Below are positions 1 to 11,164 of a stretch of DNA of 64,000 nt, one piece after another. The stretch comes from Beroe forskalii (lineage: Eukaryota > Ctenophora > Nuda > Beroida > Beroidae): assembly GCA_011033025.1 (NCBI GenBank), contig WFMF01000136.1, positions 62,001 to 126,000 of the forward strand, given 5' to 3'. Within the stretch, counting starts at the first letter, position 1. Every line of letters starts with the position of its first letter. The notes beneath the pieces were generated by a model. It saw only the letters and a program-made list of their open reading frames with translations, searched no databases and was not told the origin of the DNA. A program made the translations under genes and the position numbers.

Positions 1-321
1 TTTTGAATGCGTATTCCTGCCGCCAGGCCACTACTCAAACTTATAATAGACATTTTGATTTATCAAACTGTTAACTTTATCTAACTGTTAACTTTAGAGA
101 ATGGTAACCCAAATCGTAACGCATATAAGAAGTTTCAAAGTTTTAAGTTAATAACCTCTCCTAATTATCCCTTTCTTAATTTGGATGCGTATCCCTCGAC
201 TCACCACGGTCTCATCGTGTTGAGTTTTATAAGGTGTATCCCTGCCCCAACTCTTCTGAAGCTGATTGTTTAACCTCCTTAATTTTAGAGAATTTATCCT
301 CCTAATTTGTCTTTCACTCAC
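1..321. other. Intron or flank of RasGEF-like gene
   Basis: No exon is recognised here. The 20-bp string actcaccacggtctcatcgt occurs at 199-218 and again exactly at 316-335. The second copy is the exon/donor junction of the RasGEF exon read in reverse, so a stray copy of that splice donor lies about 120 bp further into the intron. Confidence 0.5.
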
Positions 322-459
322 CACGGTCTCATCGTTGATTCTCTCGCAGTAAAGCAGTTCTCGAGGTGACATAGCCAGCAGGTACTTCTGATCAGTGAAA
401 GTGAGTTGCTGCGCGAAGTGCTCCGGCTTGATGTTGTACACGCTCAACTTCAGGCTCTT
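322..459 (-). CDS. RasGEF (CDC25-like) domain exon
   Basis: This is a 46-codon exon read on the minus strand. It is bounded by an acceptor (ttttcag, 466-460) and a perfect donor GTGAGT (321-316). Its middle part, including KPEHFAQQLTFTDQKYLL and then SPRELL, matches the start of the CDC25/RasGEF catalytic domain, where a 'hA.QLT..d..ll..h.p.ELL' pattern is the family signature. RasGEF proteins catalyse GDP/GTP exchange on Ras-family GTPases. The frame is phase 0 at both ends and joins in frame to the exon at 835-950. The rest of the catalytic domain would lie beyond base 1, outside the window. The subfamily (RAPGEF, RASGRP, RalGDS and so on) cannot be assigned. Confidence 0.7.
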
Positions 460-834
460 CTGAAAACTTCACAGCTTATTAGTCAGCGCCATATATTGAG
501 AAACTTATTAATTACTGATAACTGTTGAGTTGTTTAAATGGGAAAACTCTATTTTCCCAAATCCAAGTTCATCCCTATTATAGTACTGACTATCGCTTAC
601 TTTTCTAAATTTGGCAAATTCTATTTGTCTCAAAAAATCTCATGAATCACGTTATTTAGGTGTATTCTTGGACACAAGACTGCAGGAAAATTTCCTGGTT
701 TTGTACAAGGAACCCGCCAAATGATAAGAACTTCTTATCTTATATTTGCCAACAAGTTGAAATAACCAGTTTTTAAACATTGGAGCTGCAATGAAGAATA
801 ATTGAATACAGATAAGGAGAGGAACACGATTTAC

Positions 835-950
835 ATCATAATGACGCAATTCAGACGAAAGTTCAGGACATTCCCTTGCTAATTTGGTTTTCAGAATAAC
901 TCTACCGGCCCCGCATACCCCCGCAATTCCGTGTATAACATTTCGACCAT
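835..950 (-). CDS. Probable exon upstream of RasGEF domain
   Basis: The minus strand holds an open stretch of 38 codons plus 2 nt, containing RVILKTKLARECPELSSEL. It ends at a donor GTAAAT (834-829) in phase 0, which fits the phase-0 start of the RasGEF exon at 459. The acceptor (tatgag, ending 951) has a weak pyrimidine tract, so the 5' limit is tentative. The sequence has the composition of a real charged, helical protein segment, but I do not recognise the domain. An RA-like or linker region before a CDC25 domain is possible. The introns on either side (460-834 and upward) show nothing else. Confidence 0.5.
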
Positions 951-2160
951 CTCATAACATCATAATACTTAACAGCAGCTGATTATAATTTGGAAAGATA
1001 TGTTCATTGCCAATATGCTAATAATGAACCTTCTCACGAAGGTTATGGGTCCGTAGGATGGAAAAAACAACAAGGAATTATTTTCAAGGCTTGATTGGTG
1101 GATTGATGCGTCACACAACCAGCCCAGCCGAGAACTTGCAAGATACTGTATCCTGATTTCATCCTAACCTTGAAACTGAGTTGGGATAGGACCCAGATGT
1201 ACCACTCTCGTCATCTGTCCGACGACTGAAATAGAAGTGTGTTACTTACACGAATATTCAAGAGAGTAGCCGATTCAAGAGAGTAGCCGATTCAAGAGTA
1301 GTGATTTACATCCAACATCTACAACCTCAACATCGCAAAATCATAATAGATGAATTGTCTTTTATGAGTTTATATAATAGGTCGAAGATCTTCGGATGCA
1401 ATGAACTAACCCTGAATTTTGGAACTGGTGATCTGAGTTGGGAAATTTACGGAACCTAGAACATTTCAACAAGGAGATATAGATGTAAACCTGCAATGAG
1501 CTACGTCTTTTGACTTTCTAGCGAATGTGAAACCAACTGATTTTAAAATCCTTTCTTTCTTCTTACAACCTGGGCATGGCAGAATTCAAAGAACAGTAGC
1601 AAGATCATCAAAGTTTTCAGTTTCCCTCAAAAACTGATACCTTAAAAATTCGAAAACATAACCACAATTGCACTGAAAATATGAATATACTAATATAGAA
1701 AGAATATGATTCATAAGATATTACCTAGATACTTTTTACAACAAAAGTGTGATAAATTTTGATCTTCCTTTTATATTTGCGACAAAATGAGATGATCCCT
1801 ATATTATATTTACTGGAATGGTAGTGGTTGAGGGAGGAAGCTTCCTGTCCATCCAGCTCTGCTAGGGAAGCACAGCTGTTGCTCTTGTCGTGCCTAGTGA
1901 AGGCTGTACAGCTGGATATACGCCTTCTTTTAGCTTCCCTCTCCTCACTGAATAGGAGGGGTTCATGAGCGAATCAGTTGGTCAATGCTAAATGGACCTG
2001 TTTGTAAGATCCCATTTCTAAACAACACATCATACATGATTGAGAATAATGTGTTTTTGTAAAGTTCTAATTCGTTAAAAAAGGAGAATTATAGCATAGG
2101 AAGGTAGAATTTTAGTTTTCGGCATTCTAGGTGGTAGGTATTAAAATGATTGCTAAACCA
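951..2160. other. Non-coding stretch, probable intron
   Basis: No supported gene. A small tandem repeat (gattcaagagagtagcc type) lies at about 1260-1300. A pair of complementary AGCTCTGC / GCTGTACAGC-rich tracts lies at about 1850-1930. The rest is AT-rich unique sequence. Confidence 0.4.
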
Positions 2161-2164
2161 ACCC

Positions 2165-3365
2165 TGCTACCTACCTGAGGTGTGAGATGTTGCTAAGGCA
2201 ACCTTACCTGGGATTTGAGATGTTGCTAAGGCAACCCTACCTAAGGTGTGAGATGTTGCTAAGGCAACCCTACCTAGGGTGTGAGATGTTGCTAAGGCAA
2301 CCCTACCTAGGATGTGAGATGTTGCTAAGACAACCCTACCTGGGGTGTGAGATGTTGCTAAGGCAACCCTACCCAGGGTGTGAGATGTTGCTAAGACAAC
2401 CCTACCTGGGATGTGAGATGTTGCTAAGGCAACCCTACCTGGGGTGTGAGATGTTGCTAGGCAACCTTACCTAGGATGTGAGATGTTGCTAAGGCAACCC
2501 TACCTAGGATGTGAGATGTTGCTAAGGCATCCCTAACTGGGGTGTGAGATGTTGCTAAGGCAACCCTACTTGGGGTGTGAGATGTTGCTAAGGCAACCCT
2601 ACCTGGGATGTGAGATGTTGCTAAGACAACCCTACCTGGGGTGTGAGATGTTGCTAAGGCAACCCTACCTGGGCTGTGAGATGTTGCTAAGGCAACACTA
2701 CCTGGGGAGTGGGGTGTGAGATGTTGCCAAGACAACCCTACCTGGGGTGTGAGATGTTGCTAAGGCAACCCTACCTGGGGTGTGAGATGTTGCTAAGGCA
2801 ACACTACCTGGGGAGTGGGGTGTGAGATGTTGCTAAGGCAACCCAACCTGGGATGTGAGATGCTGCCAAGACAGTCCTACCTTGGGTGTGAGATGTTGCT
2901 AAGGCAACCCTACCTAAGGAGTGAGATTTTGCAAAGGCAACCCTACCTGGGGTGTGAGATGTTGAGAAGACAACCCTACCTGGGATGTGAGATGTTGCCA
3001 AGGCAACCTTACCTAGGATGTGAGATGTTGCTAGGCAACCCTACCTAGGGTGTGAGATGTTGCTAGGCAACCCTACCTGGGGTGTGAGATGTTGCTTAGG
3101 CAACCCTACCTAGGGTGTGAGATGTTGCTAAGGCAACCCTACCTAGGGTGTGAGATGTTGCTAAGGCAACCCTACTTGGGGTGTGAGATGTTGAGAAGGC
3201 AACCCTACCTAGGGTGTGAGATGTTGCTAGGCAACCCTACCTAGGGTGTGAGATGTTGCTAGGCAACCCTACCTAGGGTGTGAGATGTTGCTAAGGCAAC
3301 CCTACCTAGGGTGTGAGATGTTGCTAAGGCAACCCTACCTGGGGTGTGAGATGTTGAGTAAGCAA
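2165..3365. repeat. 33-bp satellite array, about 36 units
   Basis: Tandem array with unit core gtgagatgttgctaaggcaa followed by ccctacctggg. Most units are 33 bp. Some lack a base pair or two ('gctaggcaacc') and some carry a 'ggggagtgg' insertion. Because 33 is divisible by 3 and the unit has no stop in two frames, long apparent ORFs appear on both strands (2187-2474 plus; 2457-2735 minus). They are repeat translations, not genes. The array probably sits in an intron of the RasGEF-like gene. Confidence 0.95.
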
Positions 3366-4071
3366 CTCTCCGAGCAACACAAGTGTTTGGATAACATCAG
3401 CTCTTGCTGCCCTGACCTGGGATATTTTATACGTGAGCTCAGTACTAAAAGTTAATCAGTCACGATAAATGAGAATATAAAGATCTGATAGTTCGATATT
3501 GCGACTTTCAGTTGCGACTTTCTGATATCCCGACTTTTCTATTAATTACGATTCTAACAGTATTCTAACTTTGTAATAATTATAAACCTATCTAGAGTGT
3601 TGTTGATATCATCTAGGAAGGCTGATCCCTTCCTATGCTTGTTATCTTGATGGGGCACTGGTAAAACGAAGAAGGCTGGAGGTGACAGAGCTATTGGCAA
3701 ATCGTCACTCTCTATCTGACCTGTGAAAACCATCGGTCATCGACGAATGCAGGTGAATAAAGGAATCACTTCATTCCGGCATGGCTTTTATAGAAGAAAA
3801 TCACTGTCTCACATTGACAACAGATCAAGTAAATTCTGTGGCATAGCATGAGTTCTACTTTCCTTGTAACCAAATTTACCAATGCCCTTAAATCGCCATT
3901 CCTACACAGGCATTTCTAATTTTAACTTGTCAGTTGTGCTGATAATTTGTCTCACACCAATCCAATGCAATAGTACCAAGCAAAAATGTAAGAAATATGC
4001 AACATATTCATTGAAAAATTTCTTTATTGAATTCTCAGAAGCAGAAACACCACGAATCTCGCAAAACACAC
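3366..4071. other. Non-coding stretch, probable intron
   Basis: AT-rich unique sequence between the satellite and the next exon. I see no exon, RNA gene or repeat here. Confidence 0.4.
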
Positions 4072-4250
4072 ATTAACAGTACCGTCGTCAGAGAGAGTGA
4101 AATAACTCCTCGGCTCCGGCTCGCAGCCCCCCTCGTAGTCATCCTCCTCTGACATGTCAGGTCCCAGACAACCACTCTGTCGGAAGAGCAACTTCCAAAT
4201 ACCAACGCTGGAGTCGTCGCACAGCTCAAAGTAACGACACATCTTGGAGC
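4072..4250 (-). CDS. Probable exon of RasGEF-like gene
   Basis: Read on the minus strand after the acceptor tttccatgcag (ending 4251). The frame then gives GSKMCRYFELCDDSSVGIWK and an acidic stretch (MSEEDDYEGG). The two leading bases complete the single base left by the exon at 4437-4587, so the two exons join in frame. The 3' end (GTGTGT at 4071) is a weak donor and uncertain. No domain recognised. Confidence 0.5.
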
Positions 4251-4436
4251 CTGCATGGAAAGGCACCTGCTTGTTTTACTGTATTCCGAGAAAATTTAGT
4301 TCTGACTTGAAACCAGAAAATTAGTGAGTTGAAGCGACAACGATGTACAAATTTAAAACAATTTGAAGTTGAGACTATCTAAAACATCAAAAATTCCCAT
4401 ACTTGTGCACGATATATATACTCAAAAAGCTCGTAC

Positions 4437-4587
4437 CTGCAGAAAGAGCGTCATCCTCGTGTCCAGATTGGGGAGAGACCCTCGACTCCACAACCAGTAT
4501 TTCACCGGAGAAGTAGAAGGTGTGTTCCGAAAGGTTTAATATCGTGTCGATCTCGTATTGGAACGTTTCCTTGGCAGCTTTCCAAAT
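4437..4587 (-). CDS. Probable exon of RasGEF-like gene
   Basis: A 151-nt minus-strand exon with a strong acceptor (ttcag|ATTTGG) and a strong donor (CTGCAG|GTACGA, 4436-4431). It encodes 50 codons including YEIDTILNLSEHTFYFSGE. It starts in phase 0, which matches the phase-0 end of the exon at 5055-5165, and ends with one base carried into the exon at 4072-4250. Its beta-strand-rich pattern could be part of a PH-like fold, but that is a guess. The gap 4588-5054 holds only AT-rich intron-like sequence. Confidence 0.55.
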
Positions 4588-5054
4588 CTGAAGATCACGT
4601 CAGCTAGTACACACAACCTCTTAAACTGTTCATAGTGTGCATATAATGTGTACTTTTATATCAGAACGTTGTGTATCTTAGTTTATATCTGCTACTAAAC
4701 GTACACATGTACTGTAATGAATTATTACAGTAGGTCCTTAGCATCCTGTATCATGAACACCATGTTGTCGCTTAGACTTCAGCAGCAAGTACTATGTAGT
4801 ATAACATCGAACGAAATATCTAAAGAGTAGGTACAACGTATAGAAATATTTTTCCATCTGCCTAACTCATATGTGTGTTCATCAGTATTAACAATGATAA
4901 TGATAAATTCATATCTACCAAATCATGATTGAGCAATGAAACAATTTTAATATCGGCAATCGACATTGCATGTATACCTCCATCAGATAATATATTCATC
5001 ACAAACCTTTTCCTTGGCCACAATAAAATGTGTTGATGTTAGGAAACACCTCAC

Positions 5055-5165
5055 TTTTCTCATATATTCAAGAGCAGTACTTTTTACTTCGATGAAGTTT
5101 CCAACTTTCTTGGGCAATTCGGCTATATCACTGAAATATGATATAATGAATGCTCTTGCTCTTAT
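5055..5165 (-). CDS. Probable exon of RasGEF-like gene (copy A)
   Basis: A 37-codon minus-strand exon between acceptor tttttcag (ending 5166) and donor GTGAGG (5054-5049), phase 0 at both ends. It contains RARAFIISYFSDIAELPKKV followed by GNFIEVKSTALEYMRK. The helical pattern (hydrophobic residues, then D, then F/I-E) loosely resembles the C-terminal half of a RasGEF_N (REM) domain. That domain would precede the catalytic domain, as the exon order here requires. This assignment is an inference. A second copy lies at 13039-13149 and differs at two positions, both synonymous. Confidence 0.5.
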
Positions 5166-5426
5166 CTGAAAAATTACCTTTTAAGTACAGAGGTAAGTAA
5201 TGCACACAGCTAATGTCTTGAATTACAAAGACTCAAAGGGGGTAATTGAAGACCAGCCATTTGTTGCTTCACTACATCAACTCACATTGGGAATGCCTCA
5301 ATATCGCGTCTTATTGATCGCATGTCACACGATGATGAAGGTGAGAGCCATTCTTTGAGACTGCTGTGCCGACTACAACCTTTATATATGTGAACTCCTC
5401 TGAATAATCCATCTGACAACATTCCT

Positions 5427-8278
5427 GATATCGATTTTCAGTTCCTTCGCTCAAATAGAAAAATGCTATGACAAAACATACACCCTTAAGAAGTTAGGAA
5501 AAGGTAAAATTCCCGCTTAATCCGTCTGGGATGAGGTTGAACGACACCTCTGAAATTGGGATTTCGCGCGTGTGAGAGGATTTGCCCCTAGATCCTCTCA
5601 CTGACACAAGCACACTTTTCAGTAGTGCAAATGACAGTTTTGTTCTCATCATACTGATCACATCTCGATATTCCTCATTGGTTTTCGCTGCTACGAGTTC
5701 TGCAATCCTCTTATGAAAGATCTGTGCCTGAGGAGCCATTCCTCCTGATGTGCTGTACACGAGAGGTGTGAAGCTACACTTCTCAACCTGTATTACCCGC
5801 TGTTCGTAGTCTTTCCTCTTGATGTTCTCATGTTGTGTGTATACTGACTTGATGTCACGGTCCTTGTATGAATCGGCATTGGGATGGAAGATCCTGACAT
5901 CGAACATTGTCTTCTGGAAAGGTCCCCAAAGCCCTCGAGCAGAAATGTCGAGGCGTGCCCTCTCTTCCGTATTCCCTGGGATTGTCTGACTAGATTCGAT
6001 TGGGATCAGTTCTGGTTCAGTCTTAACGTCCTGACAGACTTCCCTCAAAAACGCAGCATTTGTGTCACGGACCCTGTTGTGTCTGAAGATTAAGTAGCCA
6101 CCATTTTTACAAATTAAAGTGTGGTCTACAGAATTCTTCTTTCCACAAACACAAAATGCTGGTATGTTGGGAATCTGCCAGCCGTACCTAAGTCTGATGG
6201 CATCCCTGAACTCTTCCTTGTTCAGCACCCACCCAAGTGAACCAATAGGAAGAACCGTGAGCCATGCCCCAGCACCCTTCTCTTGGGCTAAGGTGATGGA
6301 CCTTTTCAACTTACCACCAGAAGAGTCCGATACAATAGCAGATATCTTCCTCAGCAACCTCACTTCCTTGTCCTTCAAACAATCACTAGTCATCTTAGCC
6401 ACAGTCTCAGTCTGATACCCATCAAGTGTTGACTGCTGATTGATGATCAACTTCTTCAGATTGTCTGTGATTTTCTCTGAAGCCTGGAACTCGAATTCTG
6501 AACTTTCAATTGGATTCGAGATACCAAGCCCCCCTAGTCTCACAGGCAATGTGAACAAATCTCTCTCACAATCAGAAACTTGTCTTCCGATGATTGCTGG
6601 AAGGAAGCTCTGTCGAATAGCAGCTTCTAGTGGAGTCAAGAGATCTGAAATCCCAGGTATTGTCCTCTGAACGAATGTCCATCTGTGACAAAGTGCCTTA
6701 GTGAAGGCCGAGTAGGCAGCTTGCGGGTCGTCTTTGCCAATGTCCGCTAACTGCTCTACATCTCTCACCCACTTAGCCACTTTGTCCTCCACATAGCTCT
6801 TCCTGAACTCCTCTGTTCCTAACACGGCACCAAGATGACGCTCCCCTCTACTCGTAACCTTGATGCCACAACCCTCGAATATCTGTTTAGCAATCTGAAG
6901 ACAGTCCTCCTTCACTATCAGAACAGTTTTTGAGGGTTTGGGGTGATATCCATACTGGGGCCCCCTAACACACAGGAAGTCCCACCACTTCTTGATCTCA
7001 ATGAGTTTTCCAGCAGCAGTAGAGTCATCAGCATACCAAATCTGCTTAAGTGCTTACAAGCAGAGGGATTAACAGATGATGAGAGCTCCGTGATCAGTGG
7101 TTTGACTCCCAGTGCGTAAAAGGCCATAGCAGTAACATCACCCTGTGTGCAGCCCTCGTGTGATCCCAGGTAGTCAGTCTTCTCCTTATCACTCACAACA
7201 AGCATTGCGGGCTTCTGATAAGTGTTGGCAATAAACCGATGGAAGGGTGGGCATAGCTCTCTGATGTTGTGAACTGCCAGCTCTCGGTTGATTGTGTTGA
7301 AAGCGTTGTCTGCATCCACCAGCAGCACACCTTCAGTGTCTGGCAGCTCCCATTGCTCCCGTGTTGCATGGATCGATGCCTCTATCCCAGCCTTCAGACC
7401 TGCACAAGTTTGTAGTGGTCCAGCAGCATTCTGAATATCAGTCTTCAAGGTAATGATGACCAACTTGCCCACAATTCGCCTCAGCACCTCTCCGACACCG
7501 ACAGGTCGCACTCCGATGCCTCCCCGCTTATCATTGCCCTTATCTAGGGGGACCAGTCGACAAGCTAGAAGTTCTTCTAGCGCTGTGGGGCTGACGGGTT
7601 TGGTACTCATGCACTTTGCTAGCTCTGCAATGGCTTCACACAGCTTTTCAGATGCTTTCCCATATGATCTGCAGCACAGAATGTGCTTCCACCCCTCTGC
7701 ATCGATAAGTGTGGGTCCACCGGAACCATGCAAATTCTTGGCAACTTTGTAGACCATTTGAGCATCAATTTGTTCGAAGATTACCGGCTGGGGTTCTGGG
7801 GCCTTGATTTCCAACTTCAACTGTGTGGGTGCTGGTTTCCCATCAGGGTGTTTACACGCCAGAACTGTTTTGACATGACGAGTAAGGCTATGGACACCCT
7901 TGACATCACTGTTGTTGTCAATCAGCTTAACAGCTTTCCCCACTTGCCCAAGCAACATGAGTCTCGTGAAAGCAACATGACAACTGGTTTCCTTTCTTCT
8001 TGTTGACTGAGACAAGCGCGCCTGAATTTCCCTGGCTTCATCAACGAGACTCTGTAGATTCCCCTCATTCCACTTAGCAAGTCTCTCTGCTAAGAACTTA
8101 GCATTGTTCTTCGCCTTTGAGTTTGCAGAGGGCTTCTGGAGCATCAGGGGAATGAAACATGAATCATTGACAATGACAGTTCACTCCATGCAGTCTGGTC
8201 AGTAAACAAGAATATCAGGCGGGCTACCTCGTTGATGAAGTGAACACCTGCTTTCCCTCGGGGCAACGTGAACAGATA
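5427..8278 (-). mobile_element. PHD/RT/RLE retrotransposon, copy 1 (5'-truncated)
   Basis: Reverse-oriented copy of the family found also at 36713, 43782 and 52985. Its 3' end (minus sense ...gaaaatcgatatc) abuts aggaatgttgtc, which in duplicate B is uninterrupted flank, so the 3' junction is fixed at about 5427. The 5' end stops at about 8278, inside the coding region after the PHD finger, as expected of incomplete reverse transcription. No poly(A) or simple-repeat tail is present. It lies in the same orientation as the host RasGEF-like gene. Confidence 0.85.
5494..8277 (-). pseudogene. Retrotransposon polyprotein, broken
   Basis: Encodes the reverse transcriptase and C-terminal endonuclease region in two frames. 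The downstream part (6915-5494 and upstream to about 7047) is open to the natural stop and is the best-preserved C-terminal half in the window. It holds RHLGAVLG, a CVC..H..C finger (C255, C257, H265, C269 counted from 6915), RHN (278-280), RLDI (D323) and FDV (D339), resembling the R2-type restriction-like endonuclease. The upstream frame (8144-6918) carries DADNAF and EGCTQGD. An 8-bp insertion near 7047 (cttaagca beside tgtaagca) shifts the frame just before the YADD catalytic motif. One T is missing from a T4 run near 8152. The element cannot make an active RT. Confidence 0.8.
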
Positions 8279-9611
8279 TAGGCTAGTATGAATGCATCCT
8301 TTCAAAGAGCTGTGAACACCTTGAGGGGCACAAGGGTACTTATGCTGTTTGCTAAATTGAGTAGGTACACCAAAACAATTATTTTTAGATTGGGTTGCTG
8401 TTGCTTAGGCAGATGTCAACTTTATTTTTTGTTACAGAGGGTAAACTAGTTTATCAATTTAGGCATTAATAATAAGTATTGAAGAAACACACTGATCACT
8501 TGAGGTTTCAAAAGATTTGCTGTGAATTAAATATCATATTACATTATGCTGTGTACTTAATGAAAGCAATTACAATCCCTGCACATGCCACATGGGTGAC
8601 CAATGATGAAGTATATATACTTTCCATTGATGATGTTATATAGTGAAAATGACGATTATTAATAGGTACTTCATAGATCTATAATAGTATAATACCTACA
8701 ATGATTCTTGTTTTATCCCTCATATTTATGATTTGTGTAGATTTTGGTTTTATCTTTATTATCTTCTTCATGGTCTTTATTATTTAGGTACTTATCATGG
8801 CCTCAAGAAATGAGAATCTTTCAGAAATTTCCGATTGTACAATGCCATTTATGTATGTATATTGTATATTGTTCATGCATATAAGGTCAAATCAGTATCA
8901 TACACCTACAAATGGTTGTTTTGTGGAAGCTCCAGGCACCAATCATGGAGGTTAGGACACCTCTGGAATCATCTTCATAGTATTGACATTATTCTCATGT
9001 CTTTTTTAAGTTTAAAGAGTAAGCCAATTTAACCAGTTGCTGCTGACAAGAGCTACCTTGACTATCATGATCATGTAGAATTGATATTAAAAGAGTCGAG
9101 ATTTATTCTAGATTTAGTTCATATTTAGTGGAGATATGATTGAGTATTGGTTCAAGAAGCTTTTGAGGTTCAATTGATAGAGTAGTCTTGATATATTTGA
9201 TATTGACCAAACTATGTTAATTTTCAGCCAAGAATGTAGAGTTGGCTCTGATCTCAGAAACCAGCTCTTGTTCAATAAACTGCTGGATCACTTTGGTGCA
9301 ATGAGTCCCACTGATGCCAGCTGCAAAGTTTGAAATGAGCATGCATGTGTCATTCTTATGAGGGACTAATTGCTTTGGGCTCACAATTAGGAGTGTATAA
9401 GATTTATAAATTAATTAATTCACGAGGGACTATCAGCAATAGTCAACCTAAGCTTTAAAAGTGACAAACAATTTGACCCACTTTGAAGATCCCGGTAAAA
9501 CAATGATGCTTAGTCTTAGTAAAACAGCCAAGGTCGGATTAAGCAACCAGGCCAGTGCAGCCATGATGCTTTTCAGAGTAAACAATGATGCTATTCAGAG
9601 TAAAACATACA
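8279..9611. other. Non-coding duplicated stretch (A side)
   Basis: Matches 14967-16395. No gene. Near 9510-9570 is a short dispersed motif (cttagtaaaa, then gccaaggtcgg, then gcagccatgatgc). It recurs at 16300-16350 and, more diverged, at about 28185-28250. Confidence 0.6.
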
Positions 9612-9760
9612 CAGAGAAAGAAATTTAGAGAAAGAAATGTATTTTTATCGACATAACAATACAATAAAAATACAAAACAAAATAATTCCTTTCCTTTTCC
9701 CATAATTTTCCCAATTTTAACAATTAAACTCAATCTAGTGGCCCAGCCTACTGGGGCACA
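9612..9760. repeat. Dispersed repeat terminus, copy 1
   Basis: AT-rich segment beginning gagaaagaaat, through attcctttccttttccca, to ggcccagcctactgg. Related copies lie at 12595-12735, 16396-16560, 20544-20602 plus 21784-21860, and inverted at 24700-24827. It appears to be the end of a mobile element whose full form may be the large inverted repeat at 20.5-24.8 kb. Confidence 0.65.
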
Positions 9761-10596
9761 GCGCAATACACCGCCCGCCCAGTGGGTGAAGGCATATATA
9801 GGAGGCATATATAGTATAACCAAGAACAATATCTTTCATGTGATCCTTCGTGATATCAAGTGAATGAGTGAATGATATAGAGTGAAACTCAAGTATGATA
9901 ATGAATGGAATGAATCTAACAATTTCACACAACCACATTAATCTACTGACATTATTGGAATTTAAGATTCCATCTTCAGGATCTCCAAGAGAATGTTAAT
10001 TATCCTGAGTGAAATTAGGAAAAAAGTTAATTATTACAATGAGGGTTAAAACATTTAATGTGATATGAAAATGCTGGTAAAACTAATACAAAACATGTGA
10101 AGATTGTGAACAAAAACTGTTATCGGTAAGTATGGATTCTAGTGTGACAATGAAACATGTATGAAAATGCCGGGAAAGCAGCACTACAATCAACTTGAAA
10201 AATATTGTGTAGCACTATGAGGAGTTATGAGGAGTATATCTATTTTGAAACTTGAAGTGGTACAGTTAAATTTTTAAAAATCCCCAAGATGTCCAAGTAG
10301 TGTATATCTCGAAAAAGGACTAAGCATTGATAAATCTTAATCATAATGGAATTAGGTGTATCGCAATAACAGAATCAATTAAAATCATATATGAACTATC
10401 ATCTTGATTCCACTTGAATCATGGTTATGGTTTGCACTTACATGGTTTTCTAAATAAAAAGCAAAAAAACTGGTCAATTATTGAAATGACAAGCTTTAAA
10501 AAAAGTCGCTCAGCATCGAAAAGACGCTCGCGCAAAATACTATATAAGCTAGTCACTTAAGAAAACATGAACAACATGAACATTTAGTAAATAGAT
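9761..10596. other. Non-coding duplicated stretch (A side)
   Basis: Matches 16561-17370. AT-rich. Apparent ORFs (for example 9539-9938 minus) are conserved between copies A and B only to the extent that the DNA is. No gene supported. Confidence 0.5.
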
Positions 10597-10626
10597 TTCC
10601 CCTAACCAAAGGTCTTGTTAGAGCAA
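10597..10626. mobile_element. Ultra-short MITE-like element (TTSCCCTAACC ends)
   Basis: About 30 bp, from ttcccctaacc to ...gagcaa. It shares its ends with the 60-bp element at 17483-17542 and the 100-bp element at 27377-27476. Its flanks, taaatagat and taaacagtg, form only an imperfect target duplication. The same fragment is in copy B near 17381. Confidence 0.35.
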
Positions 10627-10664
10627 TAAACAGTGGCAGATCTCACCCATAACACATAATTTAT

Positions 10665-10960
10665 TTTTAGTGCGCGGCGCGGCAAGCGTCTTGCCCGTGC
10701 CGCCGTGTAATATTAAAATAATGAGACAGACTATGCTTGGAGCAAAATCCTTTGCGTCCCTGTTTAGCTTTAAATGTTCGGCTTCGCACGTGCTGCGGCG
10801 CGCGCGCCTTTGGCGTGTTTTCTGAACACGCGCGCTTGTGCGCGTTGTCAGGTGTTGCCTGACCCCCTCGCGCGCGCGCAAGCGCGCGCGCCACGACTAG
10901 GACTCGCAGAGTCAGACAATGCGCGTGCAAAAAAGGTCCTAAAACAACGTAGGCCAAGAT
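10665..10960. repeat. GC-rich palindromic repeat block
   Basis: CpG-rich block with runs of gcgcgcgc, short hairpins (gactcgcagagtc) and gttgcctgaccccctcgcg. It is repeated at 17440-17800, and related sequence lies at 32114-32202. ORFs on both strands are low-complexity and were not accepted as genes. Confidence 0.7.
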
Positions 10961-11164
10961 TTAATTATCACGAAATTTATTTACAATTTTAAATCAAATA
11001 ACAAAGATAAAATACCGTATTAGTAGACTTGTTATTGAATAAATTGGACATCAGGGAAATTATGTTTATCAATGTATTCATCTTTGAGAGCAAGTTTAAA
11101 GGGTTAAATGATAGGATAAACTTTGAATCAGGAGCTTTCAAAAATCATGTGATTATCATCGTCA

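Noticed and set aside
2187..3048. Several ORFs of 65-95 codons on both strands
   Set aside because: They are translations of the 33-bp satellite. Open frames follow from unit length and lack of stops, not from coding.
2165..3365. CRISPR-like array
   Set aside because: Units are contiguous 33-bp tandem copies with no unique spacers, in a eukaryotic context.
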